64,000 bases of DNA from Timema cristinae. Lineage: Eukaryota; Arthropoda; Insecta; Phasmatodea; Timematidae. The DNA lies in the NCBI GenBank assembly GCA_039000515.1, contig JBCFYV010000024.1, positions 40,050,533 through 40,114,532 of the forward strand. The letters run 5' to 3'. The notes beneath the pieces were generated by a model that was given only the letters and a program-made list of their open reading frames with translations, was not told the origin of the DNA and made no database searches. A program made the translations under genes and the position numbers. Of the stretch, positions 35,496 through 45,473 are shown in pieces (position 1 is the stretch's first letter; each line of letters starts with the position of its first letter).

Positions 35496-36098
35496 ATTTT
35501 CTAAAATTAAAAAATACAAGTAAGTCAATCGGAATGCAAATTCAGTTGATTGCATTGTTATTTAGTTACATCCGTGAAAAATGTGACTCCAAATATTTTG
35601 TGAGCAACAAATAAAATTATGCAATTTTGTTTTATGAATAGTGACATAACTGGCAAAATAACACAAACATAAGAAAAACTCTAATAACTTATTGCTAGAA
35701 GATGGACACATCTCAAAATATTACCCATATTAAAATTAATATTGAAAAAAATGGTCTTATATTTTCAAGAAAAATGACACATTCCTAAATAGGTCACTGT
35801 TCTTCCAAACACTTTAAATAATTTTGAAACACTTACCAAAATGTGACGCTTTTCCTGACAGGGCGCGATCATTCCTGGTCAAACCTCAGAATCCAAGTAA
35901 CATGTGTCATTGTTCTCGAATCGGTTGACGGTATTCCCGCCAAAAGAAAAGTGACACTAGTGCCATCTAGCCACGCTTTTATGAATTAACAACATGACAC
36001 TTTTCTTGGAGAAAATATAGGTCTTTTACGATTATTTTAACAGCATAACTCAAAAATAGAGATTTTTGAGTTGTGTCACTTTTCTTCCGGATGAACGA

Positions 36099-36873
36099 TA
36101 TAATCATGTAATGTTAGACTAACTTCATGATAACTTATATTAGCCTCACATTCACCCCAAAAGCCTAAATGTAATATATCCAAAATGCTAAAAACATTTG
36201 GTTACAGCTATCAAACTATAATTTCATTTTAGCCAACTATCTATGTAACAATTCACAATTATTATTAATTTCATGATTATATCTTGCCATTTAGTACAGG
36301 ACTGATTCATATCTTGTAAAAAACATGGCTAGGTAAGTCAAAATAGGGCACATAATGCGAAATAAAGTCACTCACCCTTATAAATAGTAATTAACTGCTT
36401 TAATTTACTATATCAACATTATTAAGGCCTACTTACATACTATCTGCTTTGCTAAGTGATAAGTTGAAACCACACATTATGTTAGGTTCTCTAATATATT
36501 AATTTACACTTATAATTAGTTCTATTTATTTTTAGGGTAGTCCCAATTGGTGTAGTTGCAGTAGATAGGGTGGTTAAAACATATCTATGTAAACTAACGG
36601 AATATAGATTTTAAAACATCCACTCATTACTGTATGGTTGTTTTAAAGTATCATTTTGACTGCTTCCTCCAAAATATTGTATTTTTAACAAAATTGCTTA
36701 TTCAAACAAATCCTTTTGCTTCCAAACAATGACAATTTTTGACTCCTATACACTGTTATATATGATTCACTTCGCCTTAACTTTAAATTATACAAGTGTC
36801 ATTGAAATGTGCATATCTGTCGTATAATTATCACATCCCCTTCATATTATAATAAACAGTTCTGTATTTAGTA
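36099..36873. other. AT-rich non-coding interval
   Basis: No gene or known repeat. It ends at the left target duplication TGTATTTAGTA (36863-36873) of the SINE that follows. Confidence 0.4.
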
Positions 36874-37139
36874 ACCCGCCTCGGTGGAGTAGTTGGCTAA
36901 CACGCTTGTTGTGTTTAGCTCAACTGCTGAGGATGGGGAGATCGAGGTTTGAATCTCGGTCGGGTGAACTGGGGGTGGTTTTTCATAAATGGTTTTACAC
37001 TCTACCTCCACGCAAATGCGGGTTCACTTCCTCTAATTAAACCTTCCCAATTCCTAATCCATTAGTGTAATTAGTACTTAAAGCGTATAACCCGAACGGG
37101 TAGCAAGACGTGGTGCTAAATATTATTATTATTATTATT
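36874..37139 (+). mobile_element. SINE family B, full length with perfect target duplication
   Basis: tRNA-derived head CCCGCCTCGGTGGAGTAGTT, B box GGTTTGAATCTC, body CGCAAATGCGGGTTCACTTCC, tail CCCGAACGGGTAGCAAGACG and (ATT)n. TGTATTTAGTA flanks it on both sides (36863-36873, 37140-37150). It is the cleanest family B copy and a good reference for the family. Confidence 0.93.
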
Positions 37140-37150
37140 TGTATTTAGTA

Positions 37151-38214
37151 CTAAAATTATTGTTAAATTTTACTTATCTGTTAAAGGTATGAAATTTTTT
37201 AATTCTATTATATTCTTGTCAATAGAAACTTATACAACACCTTATTTTGATAGTGTTATTATTTATTATTTTTATTTGTTTGGACTGATTAGTATCAACA
37301 TATAGAAATTAATTTTTAATTTTAGCCAATTATTTGATAATATAAAACAAAGAATAATGGTTACACAAAACACTTGGATAATTAACTAGAATATTTACGG
37401 TATATTTAAAAATAATCTTACTATTGGGAAATATGGTTGTATATGAGTTGCCCCAATTAATCTGCCAGTAAAATTATTAAATCGATAAATCATCCTAAAT
37501 GTAAATTATTACTAACTCTAGCAGACTATTTTGAACTTTGAATAATATAATTGAAAAGTCGTCTGCTATAAAATTTAACCAACTTTCAATTTTGAAAGTT
37601 AATGTAAAAATGTTTATCTGAGGGAAAATGAAGCAGGTATGTTTTTTTTTATGTTGGTGTTTGTTTGTATGTTTCATTGATCTCTATAATATAACTGGAT
37701 GGACATCTGTGGCTGAAATTTTCGAGCTGTCGTCTGCATACTATAGTGTAAGAGAGAAGGAATCTTGCAGGTATATCTTTCTCTCTGACACCCATACACC
37801 CATACCCCTATGTGGCATTTTGATATCATTCGTTAATTTGATTGAATATATGAGATACAACAATGTGTGATAATAAAATAAAATAAATGTGTTGGTAAAA
37901 GCTTTGACGAGCATAATTATGTTAGAAATTGGTGAGTTTTTACTTTAAATAAGTTGTAGGCTAATACTCGTATATACTATTATTTTTTAAGGAAGCTCGT
38001 TCGGAGGGCTTTATCTCGTACCAGAATCCTACCCTATAGTGGTATATAGGTAGGATAAAATACCTTCAAGAAGGGAATTTATCTTTCCGTTCTAAATGGC
38101 AATTTATCATACCAAAATACTAATATAATATATTATTCTGGTACGATATAAAGCCTTACAGATTGGGATTCCTACTAAAATCAGGGTTTAGTATATACCA
38201 TACTCCCTAGAAGA
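37151..38214. other. Non-coding interval
   Basis: No supported gene. ATGAAGCAG|GTATGT at 37628 looks like a tiny first exon with a donor, but nothing else supports it. Confidence 0.35.
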
Positions 38215-38575
38215 TTATAACATAAATTATCGTTTGAAAGTAAGACCTATACACAAAGTATGTCATTCATACAAATGTAATACAGTTTTTAGCTAACTTG
38301 TTTCATTATAGTTATTGAACTTTCAACATTATATGGTTTCTGAAAGCAATATACAAAATATGAGCCAACTTTTTTTAAATGGTATTATTATAATAATATT
38401 TTCTACAAGCCTATAACCTAAGTAATCGTTTAACGTATGACAATTACACAAACTTTGTCATTAAAACAAATATAATTACGTTTTAAGTTACCTTATTTAT
38501 TATGTTTATGGAACTTTCATTATAATATGTTTTCTGAAACCAATATACAAATTGATAGCCAACTTTAAATACAAG
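38215..38575. repeat. Diverged tandem duplication (~190-bp unit)
   Basis: TATAACATAAATTATCGTTTG...CCAATATACAAA...AGCCAACTTT (38215-38378) recurs as CTATAACCTAAGTAATCGTTT...CCAATATACAAA...AGCCAACTTT (38408-38570). It is non-coding. Confidence 0.75.
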
Positions 38576-39250
38576 TATAGTCTTGGCAGACTATAAACAA
38601 GATGGATGTTAATTACATATTTAAATATATTAAAGATTCTATTCTTATTTGTACAGTTTTACCTGTACAACTGAATTGTATATCCTTTAATGTAAACGTT
38701 TCTTTAGGCAAGTATGGTATAATACTTGATTATTTTCAAACAATAACGCTTTTATTCATAAGAGAGATGTTTTCGCACAAGAAGATTGAAATAAACCGTT
38801 AAATTTGTCCCCCACAATGAAGCAAGCGATAAACTTAAGCGTCATGCCTTGGTCCTTGGCAATTCGTATGTTTATGTCCATCCAGTATAATATAGATATC
38901 ACTGGCTGCCAACAATGATCTCTGTTATATTATAGAGAACAGTGGCTGACATATTAATTGCAAATAAAAGTGGAGATAAAATATAATAAACCAGCAACAA
39001 TAAATATAAAATAATGCGAATTTATTTATTAGCCATTATTTTAGTTCGTGGATTTATTAATAACTATTAAAGAGCAGTTAAACACTATCGTCAAGCTATC
39101 AATACATTTCACTTTTGGGGAAATCAAAGTATTACAACACCAACTAAAACTTACCAAATTACACTAAACGAGAGCGCTGTAAGCAATGTGCTTCCAAAAA
39201 ACCCCGATAGAATGAGCAGTTTGTGGTGTAATTTACAAGCTCGCTCGATA

Positions 39251-39642
39251 ACTTGATGTGGGTGTGTAGGGAACGTGAGAAAAGGCCAGTGTTTTTGTAG
39301 TTTTTACAGCAAAACTGTATTTGACCAATAGGTAAAATATAGTTTCAGTACAAACATAAAGTTTAATTTTCTTCACATGGTGATATCAACAGTTGTTAAA
39401 TATTTGTCATAAGCATAGTGACATTAGATGACAAATTTTTAAATGAAGAGAAACGTTATTAAATTCCAGGATACCCTTGACAGATATTCAATAATTACTG
39501 TTGAGGTCACCATGTGAAGAAAACAAAACTCTCATAACTGTACCGAAGCAATATTTGATTTATTTTGGCTAAAAAAATATTTTGCTATAAAATTCTGCAA
39601 ATCTTACCTTTTCACGTGTTCCCCACATCCCCACCTTAAACT
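39251..39642. mobile_element. MITE family M1 (~390 bp)
   Basis: The left end is GTGTGTAGGGAACGTGAGAA. The right end, reverse-complemented, is GGGGATGTGGGGAACACGTG. Internally, CACATGGTGATATCAACAG and its inverse form a second hairpin. Copies: 49090-49290 (partial) and 55374-55706. Confidence 0.7.
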
Positions 39643-40900
39643 TTCGATACAATTTATCTCCAAAATCCTCTCTTTGGACTATTGCAAGTAAGCTATCGAA
39701 TTATAGTCTAATATGTTATTATTTACTTGGGATAATTTCACACCTGATTTAACTAAAACAGTAGTTGTACACCCCATTTACACCGAAAATTCGTCGTCTC
39801 ACCTTTTGTAACCTCGCCCTTATTCTCCCAAGAATTAGTAAAGGCGGGTACACAATATAAGTACAAAAAACAGACGATAATAATTGCAGAGGAGCCAATA
39901 GGATATCATATGACAAATAGGCCGTACTCGGCATATAGGTCATTCTGTTTCCATGAACTTACTCTACAAAAATTATTTGTAGGACTTGGAAGTAAGCCAA
40001 GATACTAGGATAGAGTACGTGATATTTTATAATATATAGGTTAATACCTATAAGAAGATATATTAAATGGTTTATTTAGATAAACAGTAGATAAATAAAC
40101 ACATAAAAATGTTAAAGTTAATTAGTTGGATAGATTCATGAACATTACTGTATATCATAAGGATATATCCAATCGTTTACAATTAACGATCCCTCATGAT
40201 TTACAAGGGAGAAATATAAATAGATATATATATAATATTATATATCATAACTATTACAACAATATGCCTCACTCGACATCAAGCTAACTATCAACACGTA
40301 GCTACAATTAGAAAATTTACAACAATGGGTCACCCAGATTTGAATACTAATGTATAACATTAGAAAATTGGATCTATAGGTCTCACTCGACCGTCCTCAC
40401 TAGAATTACAGACTTTCATAAAAGTAAACAAATTAGTCATTACGACCATTTACTAAAAGGGGGGGATAATTCCCAAAATATTGAGAAGTAATAACTTAAC
40501 TTTACGGCCATATTCTTCCAAAACCTAACATTTGTAACACCTAAACAGTTTACACCACACGGGGTATACATTTTATGCGACAAGGAACATGGCCATTACC
40601 TATTTTTGATATCAGTTCATAAATATACATCTAAATTCCTGAGTTCAAATAAATAGAACTAAGTTTTCATTTTGCCAAATTAACAACTTGCAAAAAAATA
40701 TGATTTACTATCGCTAATCAAACCAAAGTTAAATATGCTGTGCCTAACCATGATATATATAAATACATTTTAACTAACCGCAATAATAACCTAAATGTAA
40801 TTTTGACAGTATAAAGGCCGAAAAATGATTTTATACCTTTTGTTCATCCTCGACACCAGATGTGTCCAAGGACGCTATCCTGACAAGAGTAAAAAGCTAA
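39643..40900. other. AT-rich non-coding interval
   Basis: No supported gene; a 64-codon minus-strand frame at 39749-39943 has no recognisable family. Confidence 0.4.
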
Positions 40901-40934
40901 TACATGTTACATGATTATATATGATTTCTATTCT

Positions 40935-41260
40935 AGCTCGGAAAGGGGGAAGAGGGGAAAGCAGCACATAGGGGAACGTACACAAAGAGGGGTGGGAAGG
41001 GGTAGCCAGACGGGCGTGGATTGTTCTAGCATTTTGTGGACGACAATCGAACAATAGTTTCTGGGCCACACCACCATTTTATACGTCATGCTTTCCCAGC
41101 ATACCTCACGATAATCCTTGGTCCGAGTCTCCTCCACACGACTCGCTCGGTTAGTTTAATGTTGTTATAGTTCGCTGAAAGTTGTGCGTGAAGTTCACGG
41201 GGGAGGGGCCGCTGATGAATGGGGCTTGGTGAGTTGAATCTTTTAGTTAATTCAGTCTTG
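40935..41260. other. GC-richer, purine-skewed non-coding block
   Basis: Locally high in GC for this window, with GGGGAAGAGGGGAAAG and ACGGGGGAGGGGCCGC runs, ending at an ATGAATGGGGCTTG|GTGAGT donor-like site. It could be a promoter and first exon on the plus strand, but no downstream exon is recognised. Confidence 0.3.
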
Positions 41261-41417
41261 TAGGTTTATTATTTATTGTAGCTTTATGCCGATAAACAAA
41301 ATCCCAACAACATGTTTTGTATTTAACGGACGTTATAACAATGAACGTCGACAGGTATTTCTGAACAATTTACAGGCATGTCCCAACTTGCACAACACAA
41401 CCCTTTTCAACTGCCAC

Positions 41418-42344
41418 CACACCTTACGGTTTGAGGCGCTTGCTTCGCAGATACGACACCTTTGGTTTGAGGCGCTTGATTCGCAGATACGACACCTTTG
41501 GTTTGAGGCGCTTGATTCGCAGATACGACACCTTTGGTTTGAGGCGCTTGATTCGCAGATACGACACCTTACGGTTTGAGGCGCTTGATTCGCAGTTACG
41601 ACACCTTTGGTTTGAGGCGCTTGATTCGCAGATACGACACCTTACGGTTTGAGGCGCTTGATTCGCAGTTACGACACCTTACGGTTTGAGGCGCTTGATT
41701 CGCAGATACGACACCTTACGGTTTGAGGCGCTTGATTCGCAGTTACGACACCTTACGGTTTGAGGCGCTTGATTCGCAGTTACGACACCTTACGGTTTGA
41801 GGCGCTTGCTTCGCAGATACGACACCTTTGGTTTGAGGCGCTTGATTCGCAGTTACGACACCTTACGGTTTGAGGCGCTTGCTTCGCAGATACGACACCT
41901 TTGGTTTGAGGCGCTTGATTCGCAGTTACGACACCTTACGGTTTGAGGCGCTTGATTCGCAGTTACGACACCTTTGGTTTGAGGCGCTTGATTCGCAGAT
42001 ACGACACCTTACGGTTTGAGGCGCTTGATTCGCAGTTACGACACCTTACGGTTTGAGGCGCTTGATTCGCAGATACGACACCTTACGGTTTGAGGCGCTT
42101 GATTCGCAGATACGACACCTTACGGTTTGAGGCGCTTGATTCGCAGATACGACACCTTACGGTTTGAGGCGCTTGATTCGCAGATACGACACCTTACGGT
42201 TTGAGGCGCTTGATTCGCAGATACGACACCTTACGGTTTGAGGCGCTTGATTCGCAGATACGACACCTTACGGTTTGAGGCGCTTGATTCGAAGATACGA
42301 CACCTTACGGTTTGAGGCGCTTGATTTGTAGATACGACACCTTA
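41418..42344 (+). repeat. Satellite array, 25 copies of a 36/37-bp unit
   Basis: The unit core is GGTTTGAGGCGCTTGATTCG, then CAGATACGACACC. Two spacers alternate: CTTACGG (37-bp unit) and CTTTGG (36-bp unit). Two further variants (CAGATAC/CAGTTAC, GCTTGATT/GCTTGCTT) mix in the first half. The last eight or so copies are nearly uniform, with a variant at the very end. The unit is much richer in GC than the surrounding DNA. Frames through it encode a 12-residue repeat (FEALDSQIRHLW) but shift at 37-bp units, so it is not a gene. Confidence 0.97.
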
Positions 42345-42834
42345 TCAATATTACGCTACGGCTTGCGTGTATTTGTATGATTGTACGCTCATATATTTTT
42401 GAAATAAAAATCTGCAGTACTATTTTGCTCACAAATACGTTATTTACGCCAGTTTGGGCCATATATATGAAGTTTGTAGTATAATACATGGATCGATAAG
42501 TGAAAAAAAGAAAATTCATTGCTTCAAGTTGCAACGATTTTCAAGCAACGAAAGCGGTCTGAAACCTAACATGTCGTAAGTGCAGAGTATGATTGTACTT
42601 CTAAAGTACGATTTTCATAAGAGTGAACATATTGGTAATACAATTTATTAAAACAATGTTCATAATACATTTATAAGGAAAGTCATGTGATTATCAACAG
42701 TCACTCCAACTGAAAATATATAGTATTGTATTTTCTAAAGGTTCATCCCTATTAACATCCTTATATAGCCACAATCCGATTTTCATAGTAAAAAGCTAAA
42801 AAGTTATTAGATCTAATTTCACGTTTTTTTTTTC

Positions 42835-43085
42835 TAATAGCACCGCGTCTTACTATCCATTCGGGTTATAAGCTTATGTTATTAATTACGCTAATGGCTT
42901 AAGAATAAGGAAGGTTGAATAGAGAAATTGTACACTAATTTGCGTGAAAAGAGAGTGGGTAAACATTTAAGATAAGCCATTCTCAGTACACCCGACAGGG
43001 GTTGAACAACAATCTCCCCGTCATCGGCAGTTTAGTCCATTGCGAGAGTAGCTCCTTGGACCCATGGGGCCACCGAAGCGGGTCT
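42835..43085 (-). mobile_element. SINE family C, full length
   Basis: Minus strand: head CCCGCTTCGGTGGCCCCATG, degenerate B box GTTCAACCCC, TCGGGTGTACTGAGAATGG junction, body AATTAGTGTACAATTTC, tail ATAACCCGAATGGATAG. Confidence 0.8.
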
Positions 43086-44335
43086 TTCACGTGCTCACAC
43101 TTTGCTTCTCATTTTCCATGAAAATAACTTTCGGAGTTCATTACATAAGAGGATATTTCCAATTTTAATAATTTCTCTGTAACTGTTCGAGATACGAAAT
43201 AACTTGATTAAAAAAAGTTGCAGGACTTTTGAAAATAAACAACTTTTATTCAAAATAATATTTTATGAGTCATAAGCAAAATAATTATTTAAATATAGCT
43301 TTTAGGAAATGGAGAGTTAAAAAGGCAAGGAACAAATAATACGTCTCTTTAACGGTTTCTTTTATTTTGTGTACTGTATGTTGTTTGTGAAAAGCGATCT
43401 TCTATTTACTTTCTCTCGAGAAAGAATTGTGATCGTAAAAAAAATTCGAATTCGAGATTTTGATAAATGTCGACGTTTCACGACTCCCTGGAAAAAAAAA
43501 AAGTAGATTTCACTATGCCATCTGTCTGTTTGTACCTCGGGATAGAGTTGGAACTATTTTACTAATTGGGCTATAACTTGGTATCTGGGGTGTCCATAAG
43601 GTCCCACCGAGCTTTTTTAAATTAGATGTACAACCCTAAGTTTAAGGGTAGTTTACTAAAGGGGAAACGGAGAAAAAAAAATCCATTTTCTTGAAATTTT
43701 CTCTAACGATTTTGATTAAGTGTTATATCTAGACATTGTTTATCATTATTAACAAGAGGGTCCTTTACACGAGGGAAATTTTCCAATTTCCACAATTTCT
43801 CCGCAACTACCTATTTGAAATATGAAATATTTCATCGTTATAAGGTCGTAATAGGCCTACTATTAAAGATACAAATCTTTTATTTGAAATATTTTTGTAA
43901 AACTATTAGTTTCTTAGCTATAAGCAAATATTATATTTAGCAGAGTGCAAGAGTATTTATTAAAGTATTTACATTGCATATGAAGGATACAAGGGAAGAA
44001 GTGGGAAAATCCAATTTTAACTTAAATTGCGTTAGTGCTGCCATCTGTTAGACAAACATGAGCCCTTTCTAATGCACTCTAGGGGATGATTAAATGAGTT
44101 CACTGTCATACTTAAATAATTTATTTTTAAATGCATTTGTAGGGGCTCTTATGGAGTTTGAGATATAAAAATCGTTGTCCTGGAAAATTTCCCCCTTCAT
44201 ACGTATGTTTTGCTTTGCATTTTGTAATGTGCGTGTTTTATTTGTTCGTGTGCATCAATTACAAGGTTTTGTTCATACTTTTAGGTAATTTGGTAAATTG
44301 GAAGTAATTTATTAGAATATTCAGGTCATTTTACA
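43086..44335. other. Non-coding interval
   Basis: No supported gene or classified repeat. Confidence 0.4.
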
Positions 44336-44339
44336 AATA

Positions 44340-44460
44340 CGACACCTTAGCCCAGCCGGTAGCGTCTGTTTACTGAGTTAAGGGTCCTGGGTTCGACTCC
44401 CGGCATGGCCGAAAACTTTATCATTGGTAAAATGAGGGTTTGCCCTTTCACATTGATGAA
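44340..44460 (+). mobile_element. tRNA-like SINE family G
   Basis: A-box-like TTAGCCCAGCCGGTAGCGTC and a strong B box GGGTTCGACTCCC, then CATGGCCGAAAAC...ATTGGTAAAAT. It matches the 24.83 kb copy in order. Confidence 0.6.
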
Positions 44461-44639
44461 TTAACAGCTGGGTACTGGATGTTGTGACTGTTCTAATCTT
44501 AAGTTAGATTATAGGCCATATGAAGCTACGACAGGCCTAGCCATCCGGAAGTGGAAAATAAACTACTCGAATAAAAAACTTACCCAGGCCACAGGCTATA
44601 AATAGTAATGGATGTAAAGTAAAACGTCATTTTACAGGT

Positions 44640-44772
44640 AATAGGTAGTTTTTAGATAATTGATGACCAGGTACTCTCGCAAATGCGGGTATTTTCATCT
44701 TTATCCCATTAGCATAATTGGTACATACGTATATAACCCGCATAGGTAGTAAGACTTGGTGGTAAAAAAAAG
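44640..44772 (+). mobile_element. SINE 3' fragment ending in poly(A)
   Basis: CGCAAATGCGGGTATTTTCATC and ATAACCCGCATAGGTAGTAAG correspond to the body end and shared tail of families B/C. The tail here ends in AAAAAAAA instead of (AAT)n. Confidence 0.6.
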
Positions 44773-45043
44773 GCTCTGGCACTAGTTATGAGTAGCAATT
44801 TAAAAATATCCAGGGTGATTTTGATTTGGGATGACTCAGTTTAATATAAAAATGTACGTAATAGGAGTAAATATACTATTTTGTGATTCCACATCTTTTC
44901 CAGATCAATGAAAAGTAGTTTTTTTTCTAAACATTCATGTTTATGTATATTTTGGTGCATCATTTGTCCAAATAAATAGGTTCTTATGGGTTTAAAAAGA
45001 AACGTTTAAGCGGATAGTTAGGTTTTTTATTAAAATAAATACA

Positions 45044-45064
45044 AGCAATATATATATATATATA
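45044..45064. repeat. (TA)n microsatellite
   Basis: Short alternating TA run. Confidence 0.8.
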
Positions 45065-45250
45065 TAGTTTGTTTCTATACGCTATTTAATATTACAAATA
45101 TAATGTTTTAGGTCACAGGATGTGTAAGTTATACATATTATTGTGGTAGTGTAAGCTATATACTGTTCTACAATTCGAGTCCTATATTGAGTGACTATTT
45201 TGGGGGATTAATATTGAATTTTAAAACACCATATCAAAACATTTCTTTAT

Positions 45251-45473
45251 TTATTCTTTTGACTCTGATGTAACGTTTCCTTTTTCTCGTAAGACAAACA
45301 ACTTTGTAGTGTTGTCTTGTGTAGTAACCCTTGTTTTTCGCGCGGTTAATACATTTGTACGGTTGACTTTTGGAACTTTTGAGCATTTGACAGTCGGACA
45401 GCATTCTGGGAACTGAAGGGCGAAATTTCCAGGCATCAACTTGCACGGGGAATGGATGTGCATCTTGCTACAC
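45251..45473 (-). CDS. SVWC gene exon 3
   Basis: It follows a TTTTGTCATAG acceptor. It encodes CSKMHIHSPCKLMPGNFALQ, then FPECCPTVKC and a lysine/threonine-rich tail to TAA. It carries five of the eight cysteines. Confidence 0.85.

Larger units (their letters stand above)
32541..36098 (-). mobile_element. TIR DNA transposon encoding a DUF7869-type protein (~3.56 kb)
   Basis: The left end reads TCGCCTG then TCCGGAAGAAAAGTGACAC. The right end, reverse-complemented, reads TCGTTCA then the same 19 bp. The match extends to AAxTCAAAAA, giving about 36 bp with five mismatches. TA flanks both sides (32539-32540, 36099-36100), so a TA target duplication is inferred. Subterminal copies of AAAAGTGACAC or its inverse lie at about 32775-32792, 35770, 35840, 35943-35956 and 35995-36010. 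These could be transposase-binding sites. A single three-exon gene fills the interior. Ends, subterminal repeats and one large spliced ORF together indicate an autonomous or recently autonomous element. Confidence 0.85.

Noticed and set aside
37628..37870. 80-codon plus-strand frame starting ATGAAGCAG
   Set aside because: No recognisable domain and no partner exons; the donor-like GTATGT could be chance.
41286..41652. Open frames with a repeated FEALDSQIRHLW peptide
   Set aside because: They follow the satellite only until a 37-bp unit shifts the frame; there is no start context, splice support or conservation.
41418..42344. CRISPR-like array
   Set aside because: Units are directly contiguous with no unique spacers, in a eukaryotic genome.
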